Below are positions 1-7,959 of a stretch of DNA of 47,713 bases, in pieces; the stretch's first letter is position 1, and each line of letters opens with the position of its first letter. The translations under genes and the position numbers were made by a program. The stretch is from the NCBI RefSeq assembly GCF_019232825.1, contig NZ_JAFAND010000122.1, positions 1 through 47,713 on the forward strand, written 5' to 3'. The notes under the pieces are model-generated. The model saw only the letters and a program-made list of their open reading frames with translations, searched no databases and was not told the origin of the DNA. This stretch comes from Paludibacterium sp. (lineage in GTDB: Bacteria; Pseudomonadota; Gammaproteobacteria; Burkholderiales; Chromobacteriaceae).

Positions 1-151
1 TGAAGCGCGCGCCAACGAGGCCAAGCGCAACGCCGAGGACGCGCTGAAAAAAGCCAGCGACGATCAGGACACCGCGCGCGCACACGCCGCGCTGGCGACC
101 GCGATTGCCGAGCTCAAGGCGCTGGACTACCTCCGCAAGCGCCGTCATTGA
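1..151 (+). CDS. atpC: ATP synthase epsilon subunit, C-terminal end (partial)
   Basis: The first 151 bases hold an open frame read from base 2 that ends at TGA 149-151 and begins upstream of the window. The 49 visible residues (EARANEAKRNAEDALKK at the start, ELKALDYLRKRRH at the end) match the two-helix C-terminal domain of the F1 epsilon subunit, including the typical arginine/lysine-rich tail. In the F1Fo ATP synthase this subunit joins the catalytic head to the c-ring and its C-terminal helices can inhibit ATP hydrolysis. It is normally the last gene of the atp operon, which fits the terminator just downstream. Identification rests on a short stretch but the pattern is distinctive. Confidence 0.8.
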   Translation, partial: EARANEAKRNAEDALKKASDDQDTARAHAALATAIAELKALDYLRKRRH

Positions 152-203
152 GCTGTCTGCAGGGCCCTCGGGCTCGACGGATGTAAAGATAAATTGCAGT
201 CAC

Positions 204-240
204 ATGGGGCTATCCTTGTTATGGATAGCCCCATCCTGTT
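204..240 (+). terminator. Intrinsic terminator after atpC
   Basis: A perfect 12-bp inverted repeat (204-215 ATGGGGCTATCC, 223-234 GGATAGCCCCAT) with a 7-base loop is followed by a T-rich tract, CCTGTTTCTCGTTTTC. It lies 53 bases after the atpC stop and would end the atp transcript. The possible ATG at 194 for the next gene would put this hairpin inside the coding region, which argues for the later start at 269. Confidence 0.75.
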
Positions 241-268
241 TCTCGTTTTCAGTCAGTGGAGCACCGTC

Positions 269-1951
269 ATGAAGTCCTCAAATCTACTGCTGCTTGCCGT
301 ATTCGAACGAGCGGCGCTCATGTTGATGGTGCTGTTTTTTCTTACACGCCTCCGTCCATTCAGGAATCTGCTCAGCAAACATGAGCATAGTGCCGTGGAG
401 CTGGCAGGGGTTTCCCTGTTGTTCTGCCTGTTTGCCATTTTCAGCACCTATACGGGGATCCCCGTTGCCGGATCGCTGGTAAACGTCCGTACGATCGCCA
501 TCATGTCGGGCGGCATCCTGTTCGGCCCATGGGTCGGCATCCTCGCGGGGATCACGTCGGGCCTCCACCGCTACCTGATAGACGTGCATGGCAACACAGC
601 CATACCTTGCCTGATTTCCAGCATATGCGCCGGGCTCTTGTCCTCATACATTTACCTTCATGGCGGCAAATATCGTGGCGGCAAAAAACTGCTTTGGCTC
701 TATGGCATCCTGGCGGGCATGTTTTGCGAAACGCTTACCATGGGGCTCATCCTGCTCCTGACGCCCGCGGGAGTTGGCTGGGATATCGTGTCACAGATCG
801 CCTGGCCGATGATTGCCGGCTCGGTGTGCACCGGTTTGATCATCAAGCGGGTACAGGATCTCGACGACGAGAAAGAGCTGATCGCAGCAAAACAGGCGCG
901 TCTTGCGCTCATCATCGCCTATCGCACACTGCCCTATTTTCAGGACATCAAACACGATGGGTTAAGCAAAGCCTGCGGGGTTATCCGGGAGTTTCTCGGA
1001 GCGGATGCGGTGGCCATCACGGACCGTCAAGATGTGTTGGCCTATGTCGGCAAGGGTTTGGAGTATTTCGAAAAAGAAGGACATTACAAAATCGGCGCAC
1101 TGACGGCCAGCGCCATCGAAAACGAGCAGATCATCGTAGAGAACGACTTGCCGCACTACCATACCGCAGACTTCCGTTCAGTCGCCATTATCCCGCTACT
1201 CGAACATGGGCGTGTCAGCGGCACGCTGAAGATCTTCTTCTGCCGCCGCGAGGGTATCAGCAGCTCCATGCGGGAACTGGCGGTTGGCCTGTCGCACCTG
1301 ATTTCGACCCAGATGGAAGTTTCCCGAGTCAAGCACTTGCAGGAAATGGCGCGCAAAGCCGAATTCAGCGCTCTGCAAAGCAAAATCAATCCCCATTTTT
1401 TGTTCAATGCGCTCAATGCGATTTCATCATTGATCCGCCACAACCCCTCGGAAGCCCGCCAGTTGATAGCACGGCTGGCGGACTATCTACGCTACAACCT
1501 ATCGTTGCATGACGGAATGATCGATATGCAGGATGAACTGAACCAAGTTCAGGACTATATCGCCATCGAGCAGGCGCGCTTCGGCAAAAAGCTGACCGTC
1601 ACCTATGAAATCGACAAGGTGAACATCCGCATTCCCAGCCTGTTGCTGCAGCCTCTGGTAGAAAACGCCATCATTCACGGCATTCAGCCCCAGCCGGGTC
1701 CCGGCGAAGTCCATATAGAGGTCAAACGTATGGCTGACCGGATATATGTCTGCGTTCGAGACAGCGGCCGCGGAATAGATCAAGAGATTATCGACCAGAT
1801 CGGCAGCAATCACCTGGCCACAACGGGCATCGGCCTTGCAAACGTCCACGAACGATTGAAGCTGTTGTTCGGACAAGGATTGAAAATTCAACGACTCAAT
1901 CCGGGAACATTGGTCAGTTTTGAACTCCCTTTAACGGAGCCGTCAACATGA
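269..1951 (+). CDS. ypdA: YpdA-like sensor histidine kinase (LytS family)
   Basis: This encodes a 560-residue inner-membrane sensor kinase. The N-terminal half has several hydrophobic segments of the 5TM-LYT type with the motifs SLVNVR, MSGGILFGPWVG and HRYLID. A GAF-like domain follows (around VAITDRQDVLAYVG), then the His-kinase domain with the phosphoacceptor in SKINPHFLFNALN (H376) and an HATPase domain (LQPLVENAIIHG, DSGRGI, GIGLANVHERL). As I remember it, E. coli YpdA is very similar over its whole length. That protein senses pyruvate together with YpdB. The start at 269 has GGAG 7 bases upstream; an in-frame ATG at 194 lies ahead of the atp terminator and has no ribosome site. The gene overlaps ypdB by four bases (ATGA), so the two are translationally coupled. 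Confidence 0.88.
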   Translation: MKSSNLLLLAVFERAALMLMVLFFLTRLRPFRNLLSKHEHSAVELAGVSLLFCLFAIFSTYTGIPVAGSLVNVRTIAIMSGGILFGPWVGILAGITSGLHRYLIDVHGNTAIPCLISSICAGLLSSYIYLHGGKYRGGKKLLWLYGILAGMFCETLTMGLILLLTPAGVGWDIVSQIAWPMIAGSVCTGLIIKRVQDLDDEKELIAAKQARLALIIAYRTLPYFQDIKHDGLSKACGVIREFLGADAVAITDRQDVLAYVGKGLEYFEKEGHYKIGALTASAIENEQIIVENDLPHYHTADFRSVAIIPLLEHGRVSGTLKIFFCRREGISSSMRELAVGLSHLISTQMEVSRVKHLQEMARKAEFSALQSKINPHFLFNALNAISSLIRHNPSEARQLIARLADYLRYNLSLHDGMIDMQDELNQVQDYIAIEQARFGKKLTVTYEIDKVNIRIPSLLLQPLVENAIIHGIQPQPGPGEVHIEVKRMADRIYVCVRDSGRGIDQEIIDQIGSNHLATTGIGLANVHERLKLLFGQGLKIQRLNPGTLVSFELPLTEPST

Positions 1952-2673
1952 GGGCATTGATTGTCGAGGATGAATACCTGGCACGGGACGAGCTTGTCTG
2001 GCTGATCCAGACCCATAGCCAGATCGATGTCGTGGCCACGGTGGATGATGGACTCGCTGCGCTCGAGTTCCTACAGCGAGAGGAAATCGATGTCATATTT
2101 TTAGACATCAATATTCCATCGATCAACGGCATGCTGCTAGCCAAAAGCTTGGCCAAGCAATCGTCCCCGCCGCGTATCGTGTTCGTGACCGCTTACAAGG
2201 AATTTGCCGCGGAAGCATTCGAACTGGAGGTATTCGACTACATCCTCAAGCCCTATAACGAGCAGCGTATCCTGAATGTTCTACACAAAATAGAACACAG
2301 TCTTGCCGTGAACGCCCCGGCAGCGCCTGAGGCTCGGGTCAGCCCACGCACGGTCAATCTCGTCAAGGGCGAAAGCTTGATCGTCATGCCTTGCGACCGG
2401 ATTTATTACGCTGAGGCAGATGAAAAAGTGACTTGCGTGTATACCGAGAGCGAGCGGTTCATCATGTCGATGACGCTGAGTGAATTTATTGCCCGGTTGC
2501 CAGCGACGCACTTCTTCCGCTGCCATCGCTCCTGGTGCGTCAATCTCGACAAGATCCGCGAAATCGCCCCGTGGCTCAATGGCACCTACCTGATCAAGCT
2601 TCACGATCTGAAAGTAGAGATCCCCGTCAGCCGTTCACACGCCAGAGCATTCAGGCAGTTGATGAAGTTTTGA
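1948..2673 (+). CDS. ypdB: YpdB-like LytTR response regulator
   Basis: A 241-residue two-component regulator. Residues 1-120 form a receiver domain with the acidic pocket VEDE, the phosphoacceptor D53 in IFLDINIPS, Thr in FVTAYKE and Lys in YILKPY. Residues 135-241 form a LytTR DNA-binding domain (IYYAEADEKVT, HFFRCHRSWCVNLDKIREI, EIPVSRSHARAFRQLM). The sequence closely follows E. coli YpdB. It would be phosphorylated by the overlapping kinase and bind a tandem direct repeat. Such a repeat begins two bases after its stop codon, in front of the transporter gene, so the regulator probably controls its immediate neighbour. Confidence 0.88.
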   Translation: MRALIVEDEYLARDELVWLIQTHSQIDVVATVDDGLAALEFLQREEIDVIFLDINIPSINGMLLAKSLAKQSSPPRIVFVTAYKEFAAEAFELEVFDYILKPYNEQRILNVLHKIEHSLAVNAPAAPEARVSPRTVNLVKGESLIVMPCDRIYYAEADEKVTCVYTESERFIMSMTLSEFIARLPATHFFRCHRSWCVNLDKIREIAPWLNGTYLIKLHDLKVEIPVSRSHARAFRQLMKF

Positions 2674-2674
2674 C

Positions 2675-2705
2675 GGCAACTCATTCCACCGCCACTGCAT
2701 CTCAC
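2675..2705 (+). promoter_or_regulatory. Candidate YpdB box (10-bp direct repeat, N11 spacer)
   Basis: Two decamers, GGCAACTCAT (2675-2684) and TGCATCTCAC (2696-2705), are separated by exactly 11 bases and agree at 7 of 10 positions. The E. coli YpdB target at yhjX, as I recall it, is GGCATTTCAT-N11-GGCATTTCAC; the copies here match at about 8 and 8 of 10. The 21-base period puts both half-sites on one DNA face. Downstream, TATAAT at 2754-2759 is the best -10 candidate for the transporter gene, although it would leave a very short leader before the GAGG ribosome site at 2767-2770. Confidence 0.6.
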
Positions 2706-2776
2706 GCTTTCGATAAACACATCCGTCGGCACATCGCATAAATTTTCTTTTTTTATAATGTGTTGCGAGGTGTTTG

Positions 2777-3961
2777 ATGGCTACCGACTCTCCCCTTGAT
2801 CCAATACGTTTCCGGACACTGGTAGGCACGATGATTTGCCAGTTTGGTCTGGGATCGGTTTATACCTGGAGCCTGTTCAATGCGCCACTGTCCCACAAAT
2901 TGGCCGAGCCCGTGACGAAAGTCGCGCTGACTTTTGGCCTGCTGAGCCTGGCGTTGGCCATTGCCTCCTCGCTCTCCGGCAAGATGCAGGAACGTTTTGG
3001 CGTCCGGCGCGTGGCGATCGGCGCGGGCATCGGTCTCGGTATCGGCTTTTTACTGACTTCAATGGCTAACAACCTGGTCACGCTGTATCTGTCCGCCGGT
3101 TTGATCATTGGCGTGGCAGACGGCGCGGGCTATTTATTGACACTGTCAAATTGCGTTAGGTGGTTTCCGGAGCGTAAGGGGATGGCCTCCGCCTTGTCTT
3201 TAGGCTGCTACGGCCTGGGCAGTCTCGGTTTCAAGTTCATTGACCTGGCACTGTTGTCCCGACTCAGCCTGGAGGGAACCTTTTGCGCTCTTGCGGCCAT
3301 CATCATGGCGATGGTGCTTATCGGCGCCATATTCCTTGCCGATGCGCCAGCCCAGTCGCCCTCGACAACGAGAGGCGCCAGCCGCAAAGACTACACGCTC
3401 GCCGAAGCCGTGCGCAAACCGCAATATTGGGGACTGGCACTGATGTTCCTCACTGCCTGCATGAGCGGTTTGTACGTAATTGGCGTAGCCAAGGACATTG
3501 GAGAACGGTATGCACATCTGCCGATCATGGTAGCCGCCAATGCCGTTGCCGTCATCGCAGTCGCCAATCTGCTTGGTCGGCTCGTATTGGGCCTGCTTTC
3601 CGACAAACTGCCACGTGGCCGCGTGATCAGCCTCGCCTTACTCTGTGCGCTTGTCGGTATCGCCATTCTGTTGTTCGTTCCGCTCAACGCCACGTTGTTT
3701 TTCGCTGCGGTCGCTTGCATTGCATTCAGCTTCGGCGGATCGATCACGGTATACCCGGCACTGGTCAGCGATTTCTTCGGGCTGAGCAATCTTGCGCGCA
3801 ACTACGGCTTGATCTATCTGGGCTTCGGATTCGGCAGCGTGATTGGTTCGATCGTTTCGTCGGTATTCGGCGGGTTTCTTACCACTTTCTACATGATCCT
3901 GGCGCTGCTGGTGGTCTCTCTGCTGTGCTCTATTTCCGTCCGCTCTCATTCCTTGGCCTGA
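2777..3961 (+). CDS. yhjX: YhjX-like MFS transporter (OFA family)
   Basis: A 394-residue inner-membrane transporter with about twelve hydrophobic segments. It shows the oxalate/formate antiporter (OFA) subfamily pattern and many stretches I recognise from E. coli YhjX: QFGLGSVYTWSLFN, ADGAGYLLTLSNCVRWFPER, LTACMSGLYVIGVAKDI and LARNYGLIYLGFGFGS. In E. coli yhjX is the principal target of YpdA/YpdB and is induced by pyruvate; the substrate is not firmly settled, and pyruvate or a related carboxylate is likely. The start ATG at 2777 has GAGG 6 bases upstream; TTG at 2774 is less likely. The gene follows ypdB after a 103-base regulatory gap and is probably both co-transcribed and separately induced. 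Confidence 0.88.
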   Translation: MATDSPLDPIRFRTLVGTMICQFGLGSVYTWSLFNAPLSHKLAEPVTKVALTFGLLSLALAIASSLSGKMQERFGVRRVAIGAGIGLGIGFLLTSMANNLVTLYLSAGLIIGVADGAGYLLTLSNCVRWFPERKGMASALSLGCYGLGSLGFKFIDLALLSRLSLEGTFCALAAIIMAMVLIGAIFLADAPAQSPSTTRGASRKDYTLAEAVRKPQYWGLALMFLTACMSGLYVIGVAKDIGERYAHLPIMVAANAVAVIAVANLLGRLVLGLLSDKLPRGRVISLALLCALVGIAILLFVPLNATLFFAAVACIAFSFGGSITVYPALVSDFFGLSNLARNYGLIYLGFGFGSVIGSIVSSVFGGFLTTFYMILALLVVSLLCSISVRSHSLA

Positions 3962-4030
3962 CGGGCATGGCCTATATCATCATTCCTCGCTGATGCGGCC
4001 AATACGGTAATGAGCCTCGCAAGATATAAA

Positions 4031-4053
4031 AAACCGGCGATATTCGCCGGTTT
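4031..4053 (-). terminator. Intrinsic terminator for mltD
   Basis: A perfect 10-bp stem (4031-4040, 4044-4053; AAACCGGCGA with a TAT loop) is flanked on the left by an A-run that reads as a T-run on the minus strand. It ends mltD transcripts about 195 bases after the stop and may also act weakly on yhjX transcripts from the other side. Confidence 0.7.
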
Positions 4054-4073
4054 GAGGGTGTTGACAAACTCTT

Positions 4074-4227
4074 GCTCGCGAAGCGAGCGCCCCCTCTCAG
4101 GGGGAGAGGGAATCGATGGGCAGGCTGCGAAATCAGTCAGTTGCCACTGAGGCCCGGCTTTGCCGGGCCCTCCGCAACCGCCGCAAACCACTAAATCAAC
4201 AGCCTGAGGACTGCCGTGGCAGTCCTC
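4074..4227. repeat. Cluster of four short hairpins in the yhjX-mltD gap
   Basis: Between two convergent genes lie, besides the terminator, four further inverted repeats. These are GCTCGC-GAA-GCGAGC (4074-4088), a CCCTCTC/GAGAGGG stem near 4093-4111, GGCCCGGC-TTT-GCCGGGCC (4151-4169), and GAGGACTGCC-GT-GGCAGTCCTC (4206-4227). None has a long T-run. They may be RNA-stabilising structures at the 3' ends of the two transcripts or a degenerate palindromic repeat element. No coding potential is seen here. Confidence 0.5.
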
Positions 4228-4247
4228 GTTGGCGCGCGCCGAAACGC

Positions 4248-6023
4248 TTATAGATTGTTGATCACCACCACTTGTCCCGGGTGCAGCGAGGCCAATTGCT
4301 CGGGGCTGTTAAGCCGCTGGATTTGGCTGCGATCGATGCCGAAGCGACGCGCGATGCTGAAGACCGTATCGCCGCGCTGCACCACGTATTGCGCCGGCAG
4401 AGTCGCGGCGGGCGCCGGCGTGGCGACAACGGCGGGCGCATCGCCGCCGGCATCGCTGACTTGCTGCGTGGCGCGGGCTTTAAGCAGCAAGACTTGGCCA
4501 ACGCGCACGTTGTTGCCGGTCAGGCCGTTGAGCTGTTTAAGCTCGGACACCGAGAGATTATAGCGGCGGGCGATGTTGTACAGCGTATCGCCCTGGGCGA
4601 CCACGTGCTGTGTGGCCGACGCTTGCGCCATCTGCGGCACCGGATCGGCCATGGCGACCTTGACCACCGCCGGCGCGGCGCTCGCTTTGACGGTATCGTC
4701 ATTGCCGGCCGGTCGGGGCTGCTGCGCGGCGAGCGAGGCGATCGGGTCGATTTCCGCCGGCGATGCAGGCTGGACGTCGACGGCCTGGGCCGGAACGGCG
4801 TTCGCTGCTACCTGCAGTACGGCCTTGCCGGTATCGGGCGCGTCGGCCGCCACCACCTGGGTGTCTGCCGTGGTCAACGGCTTGACGTCGTCAACGCCAT
4901 TCTTCATCGCCACCAGCACCGGCCGTCCGGCCGGCAGCATGCTGCTGTTGATGTGATTGACGGCGAGTAGTTGCGTGCGCGACATGCCGGTCCGGTTCGC
5001 CAAGTCGTCGACCGTTTCTTCTCCGTTCGGCGTATAGACCTGCCAAGTCAACAACGGCTTGTCCCATTTCGCCAGGTTGGCCTGGAAGCGGTCAACCGAT
5101 TTGACCGGCAGCAGCATCTGGCGACCGGCTTTATAGGCGTAGACGGGCAGGTTGTAGGCAGGATTGAGCGCGGTGAACTCATCCACCGAGATGCCGGCGA
5201 GCTTGGCGGCCAGCGCGATATCCATGTGCCGTCCCGGCGAGACCGAGACGAAATAAGGCCGGTTGGGGAATTTGTCGAGCCGCACGCCGAAGTTTGCCGG
5301 ATCGGCCAGCAGGTCGCGGATGGCGAGAAGCTTCGGCACATAGCTGCGCGTCTCCGCCGGCATGCGCACGTTTTCATAGGTGACCGGCAATCCGGCCGCC
5401 TGGGTGCGGGCGATCGAGCGCGACAGGTTGCCCTCGCCCCAATTGTAGGCGGCGAGCGCCAGGCTCCAGTCGCCGAATTGGGCGTACAGGGTTTGCAGAT
5501 AATCCAGCGCCGCGTTAGTGGCGGCGGTGACGTCGCGACGGCCGTCATACCACCAGGTCTGCTCCAGGCCGTATTGCCGGCCGGTCGTCGGCATGAATTG
5601 CCACAAGCCGGCGGCGCCCACCGGCGAGGTGGCCGTCGGAACGAAAGCGCTTTCGACCATCGGCAGTAGCGCGATTTCGGTCGGCATGCCACGGCGCTCT
5701 ACTTCATTCAAGATATAGAACAGGTATTTGTGGCCACGGGAGAGCGTACGCTTGAAGACATCGGGGTGGCTGGCGTAATAGCGGGTCTGGCGCTGCACCA
5801 GATCGTCATTGACGTTCGACATTTGGAAGCCCTGGCGCAAACGCTCCCAGACATTGTCGCCATTACGCAGCAGATTGGCGTTCTGCAGCATCATTTCCAG
5901 CCCGGCGGCGAGCCCTTGATCGGCATTGGCAACAAACGTCGGCGCGTCATTAGACGCCTTCGCCGCACCGGAGGCGGCGAAGAGCAATGACAGCGCAAGT
6001 GCCAATGGTTTGAATCTTTTCAT
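4248..6023 (-). CDS. mltD: Membrane-bound lytic murein transglycosylase D-like (SLT + 2 LysM)
   Basis: A 591-residue exported peptidoglycan lytic transglycosylase that cleaves the MurNAc-GlcNAc bond with 1,6-anhydro ring formation. After a signal peptide (MKRFKPLALALSLLFAASG) comes the SLT catalytic domain with Glu124 in LLPMVESAF, followed by GLWQFMPTTGRQYGL and ALAAYNWGEGN. The C-terminus has two LysM peptidoglycan-binding modules starting HVVAQGDTLYNIARRY and YVVQRGDTVFSIARRF. The start at 6023 was chosen because it opens a clean signal peptide and lies 32 bases after the -10 of a strong promoter; an upstream in-frame ATG would precede that promoter. Unlike E. coli MltD, no lipobox Cys follows the signal region, so the protein may be periplasmic rather than lipid-anchored. 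No clear ribosome site is seen. Confidence 0.88.
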   Translation of the reverse strand: MKRFKPLALALSLLFAASGAAKASNDAPTFVANADQGLAAGLEMMLQNANLLRNGDNVWERLRQGFQMSNVNDDLVQRQTRYYASHPDVFKRTLSRGHKYLFYILNEVERRGMPTEIALLPMVESAFVPTATSPVGAAGLWQFMPTTGRQYGLEQTWWYDGRRDVTAATNAALDYLQTLYAQFGDWSLALAAYNWGEGNLSRSIARTQAAGLPVTYENVRMPAETRSYVPKLLAIRDLLADPANFGVRLDKFPNRPYFVSVSPGRHMDIALAAKLAGISVDEFTALNPAYNLPVYAYKAGRQMLLPVKSVDRFQANLAKWDKPLLTWQVYTPNGEETVDDLANRTGMSRTQLLAVNHINSSMLPAGRPVLVAMKNGVDDVKPLTTADTQVVAADAPDTGKAVLQVAANAVPAQAVDVQPASPAEIDPIASLAAQQPRPAGNDDTVKASAAPAVVKVAMADPVPQMAQASATQHVVAQGDTLYNIARRYNLSVSELKQLNGLTGNNVRVGQVLLLKARATQQVSDAGGDAPAVVATPAPAATLPAQYVVQRGDTVFSIARRFGIDRSQIQRLNSPEQLASLHPGQVVVINNL

Positions 6024-6054
6024 TTGGCGGGCCCAGAATTCTGATTTTCGGCCG

Positions 6055-6083
6055 ATGCTAACCACCGAAATAGGGTGTGTCAA
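6055..6083 (-). promoter_or_regulatory. Sigma70 promoter of mltD
   Basis: Read on the minus strand: TTGACA (6083-6078), a 17-base spacer, then TAGCAT (6060-6055). The expected start is near 6048, giving a leader of about 25 bases to the ATG at 6023. This is one of the best sigma70 matches in the window. Confidence 0.65.
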
Positions 6084-6435
6084 CCCAAAAAACACAAACA
6101 ATTTCATAAGGTTTTAGCATCTACCGGCGCAATAGCAAGCTAGGCGGGCCTCCTGACTGAAATATTTGTGTATTAAATGGTCAATCAGGTCGTTGCGCGC
6201 GGCGCTAATTCGATGACGCGTAGCGAGAATTATTCCGTAAGAGGGGTAATTTACGGTTAGCGAATGCGGAAGGGGGATATGCCATTAATTTGTCCGTTGC
6301 CGCTCGGCACACAAAACGGGCGCGCTCAGTGCCGAGTGCGAGGTTCTGCGGGAGGTGGGCCTTGCCTAGCGCGGCTTTGCGGCGATGGCGGCGGCAATGT
6401 CAACCACGCCGGCTTGTGCTGGCCCGGCGGGGAGA
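6084..6435. other. Non-coding gap between gloB and mltD
   Basis: About 350 bases without a supported gene. Visible structures are a CCGTAA/TTACGG stem (about 6236-6257) and CTCGGCAC (6303-6310) paired with GTGCCGAG (6329-6336) around an 18-base loop. These may be part of the gloB 3' region. No T-rich intrinsic terminator for gloB was found, so termination may be Rho-dependent or run through. Short open frames on both strands have no ribosome site and no recognisable product. Confidence 0.4.
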
Positions 6436-7206
6436 TCAAATATCTTGCGCTTTGAAACCATCTTTCCAACGACGCAGGGCAGCGAATATTTCCACCTCGC
6501 TGGAAAAAATCCTTTTCTCTTTTTGCTCAATGACTTGGCGGATAGCCGGTTGATTGCAGCGCAAAAAGGGATTGGTGGCCAATTCCAATGAAAGTTTGCA
6601 AGGCAGCGTCGGGTAATGATGAGCCCGCCGGGTTTTGTCGTGTTCAAATCGTTGTTTTATATCGTGATTGAATGGCTCAGCTTGCTGAGCGAATTGCAAA
6701 TTAGCCAGCGTATATTCATGCGCTGGGCAAACTTGCGTGTCCGGCGGCAAGGTGGCAAGCGCTTGTAGCGAAGCCAGCATTTGTGCCGGGGTGCCTTCGA
6801 ACAACCGCCCGCAGCCGGCGCCGAACAAGGTATCGCCGCAGAACAGCCACGGCGTGGCGTAGTAAGCTAGATGGTCGAGCGTGTGACCGGGCACGGCCGA
6901 GACCGCGAAGTCGAGCCCAAGCGCCGAGACGGTCTGACCGTTGCCGACCGGTTCGGTGGCGATCTCCAGCGTGCTCGGGCCGACGATGCGTAGATGCGGC
7001 TGCTGCTGCAACAAGGCGGGCAGACCGCCGACGTGGTCGGCATGGCAGTGGGTAATCAGCACCGCGCGCAAGCGCAGCCGATGAGCATCGAGATACGCGA
7101 GAAGCGGCGCGGCGTCGCCCGGGTCGACTGCGAGCGCATCCGACTGATCGTGCAAAACCCAGATATAATTATCAGAAAATGCCGGGATAGGAGTGAGCGT
7201 GAGCAT
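6436..7206 (-). CDS. gloB: Hydroxyacylglutathione hydrolase (glyoxalase II)
   Basis: A 256-residue MBL-fold enzyme that hydrolyses S-lactoylglutathione to D-lactate and glutathione, the second step of methylglyoxal detoxification. The metal-binding motif is T-H53-C-H55-A-D57-H58, followed by VPGHTLDHLAYY, LFCGDTLFGAGCGRLFEGT and CPAHEYTLANLQFA. The C-terminal HAGH domain ends with an N-P-F-L-R family motif and a R-R-W-K-D tail. The start at 7206 gives the usual family length and N-terminus (MLTLTPIPAFSDNY); a longer frame would overlap the divergent gene. Only 21 bases separate its start from the methyltransferase start, so both promoters must lie inside the opposite coding regions. Gene order gloB/methyltransferase/rnhA is common in proteobacteria. 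Confidence 0.9.
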   Translation of the reverse strand: MLTLTPIPAFSDNYIWVLHDQSDALAVDPGDAAPLLAYLDAHRLRLRAVLITHCHADHVGGLPALLQQQPHLRIVGPSTLEIATEPVGNGQTVSALGLDFAVSAVPGHTLDHLAYYATPWLFCGDTLFGAGCGRLFEGTPAQMLASLQALATLPPDTQVCPAHEYTLANLQFAQQAEPFNHDIKQRFEHDKTRRAHHYPTLPCKLSLELATNPFLRCNQPAIRQVIEQKEKRIFSSEVEIFAALRRWKDGFKAQDI

Positions 7207-7227
7207 GGTGTCGAGAGACCTTCCAAG

Positions 7228-7959
7228 ATGATCGAGTCTTTTTCCCAGTGGCTGACGCAGAGCGCGCTGGGGCAGTATCTGCTGGTGCGCGAACAGGCGT
7301 ATTTCGATCGCGCCGTGGCCGACGTGTTCGGCTATCATGCCGTTCAGGTCGGGATGCCTCAAATCGATTTTTTACGCGAAAATCGCATCCCTTGGCAATG
7401 CCATGCCGGCCGAGGTCCCGGCGCGCAGGTTTACTGCGACCCCCGGCAATTGCCGTTCGCCAGCGCCAGCCTCGATCTGTTGGCGCTGCCGCATGTGCTT
7501 GATTTCACCGAGCATCCGCACGTGGTGCTGCGCGAGGCGGAGCGGGTGCTGATGCCGGAGGGACGGCTCGTGTTGACCGGGTTCAACCCGGTATCGCTGT
7601 GGGGTGTGCGGCGCATGGTCCAAGGGCGTTTCCGGGCGCCGTGGAGCGGCAATTTTCTGCCGTTGCCGCGGATCAAGGATTGGTTGGCGTTGCTGGAGCT
7701 TGAGCCGGACGGCGGGGCCTTTCTGGCTTATGCGCCACCGTTCGAGCGCAGCGATTGGCTGGAAAATTGCCGCTTCATGGAAGCGGCCGGCGATCGCTGG
7801 TGGCCGCTGGCCGCCGGCGTTTACGGCATCGAGGCCGTCAAGCGGCGGCGCGGCATGCGCCTGATCATGCCAAAGTGGCGCAAAGCCAAGGCGGGGCTGA
7901 TCGTGGGCAATAAGGACCACCATCAGCCGGTATCCAAGCAATCTGACAAGACCGCATGA
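7228..7959 (+). CDS. Class I SAM-dependent methyltransferase
   Basis: A 243-residue protein of the methyltransferase type regularly found between gloB and rnhA. The SAM-binding fold is shortened: the glycine loop is poor, but [22 protein letters not shown] matches the motif in which an acidic residue and a post-strand loop position the nucleoside, and the [36 protein letters not shown] segment is typical of the Methyltransf_11 family. The substrate is unknown. The start at 7228 avoids overlapping the gloB start. A TATAAT at 7164-7169, inside the gloB 5' end, could serve as its -10. The stop overlaps rnhA by four bases (ATGA). Confidence 0.75.
   Translation: MIESFSQWLTQSALGQYLLVREQAYFDRAVADVFGYHAVQVGMPQIDFLRENRIPWQCHAGRGPGAQVYCDPRQLPFASASLDLLALPHVLDFTEHPHVVLREAERVLMPEGRLVLTGFNPVSLWGVRRMVQGRFRAPWSGNFLPLPRIKDWLALLELEPDGGAFLAYAPPFERSDWLENCRFMEAAGDRWWPLAAGVYGIEAVKRRRGMRLIMPKWRKAKAGLIVGNKDHHQPVSKQSDKTA

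Noticed and set aside
194-268. Upstream ATG start for the ypdA kinase
   Set aside because: It would place the atp terminator hairpin inside the gene and has no ribosome site; the start at 269 has GGAG at good spacing and fits E. coli YpdA.
529-1512. A 327-codon frame overlapping ypdA on the same strand in another phase
   Set aside because: The product is rich in Arg, His and Pro with no family resemblance, while the overlapping ypdA frame matches a known family over its whole length.
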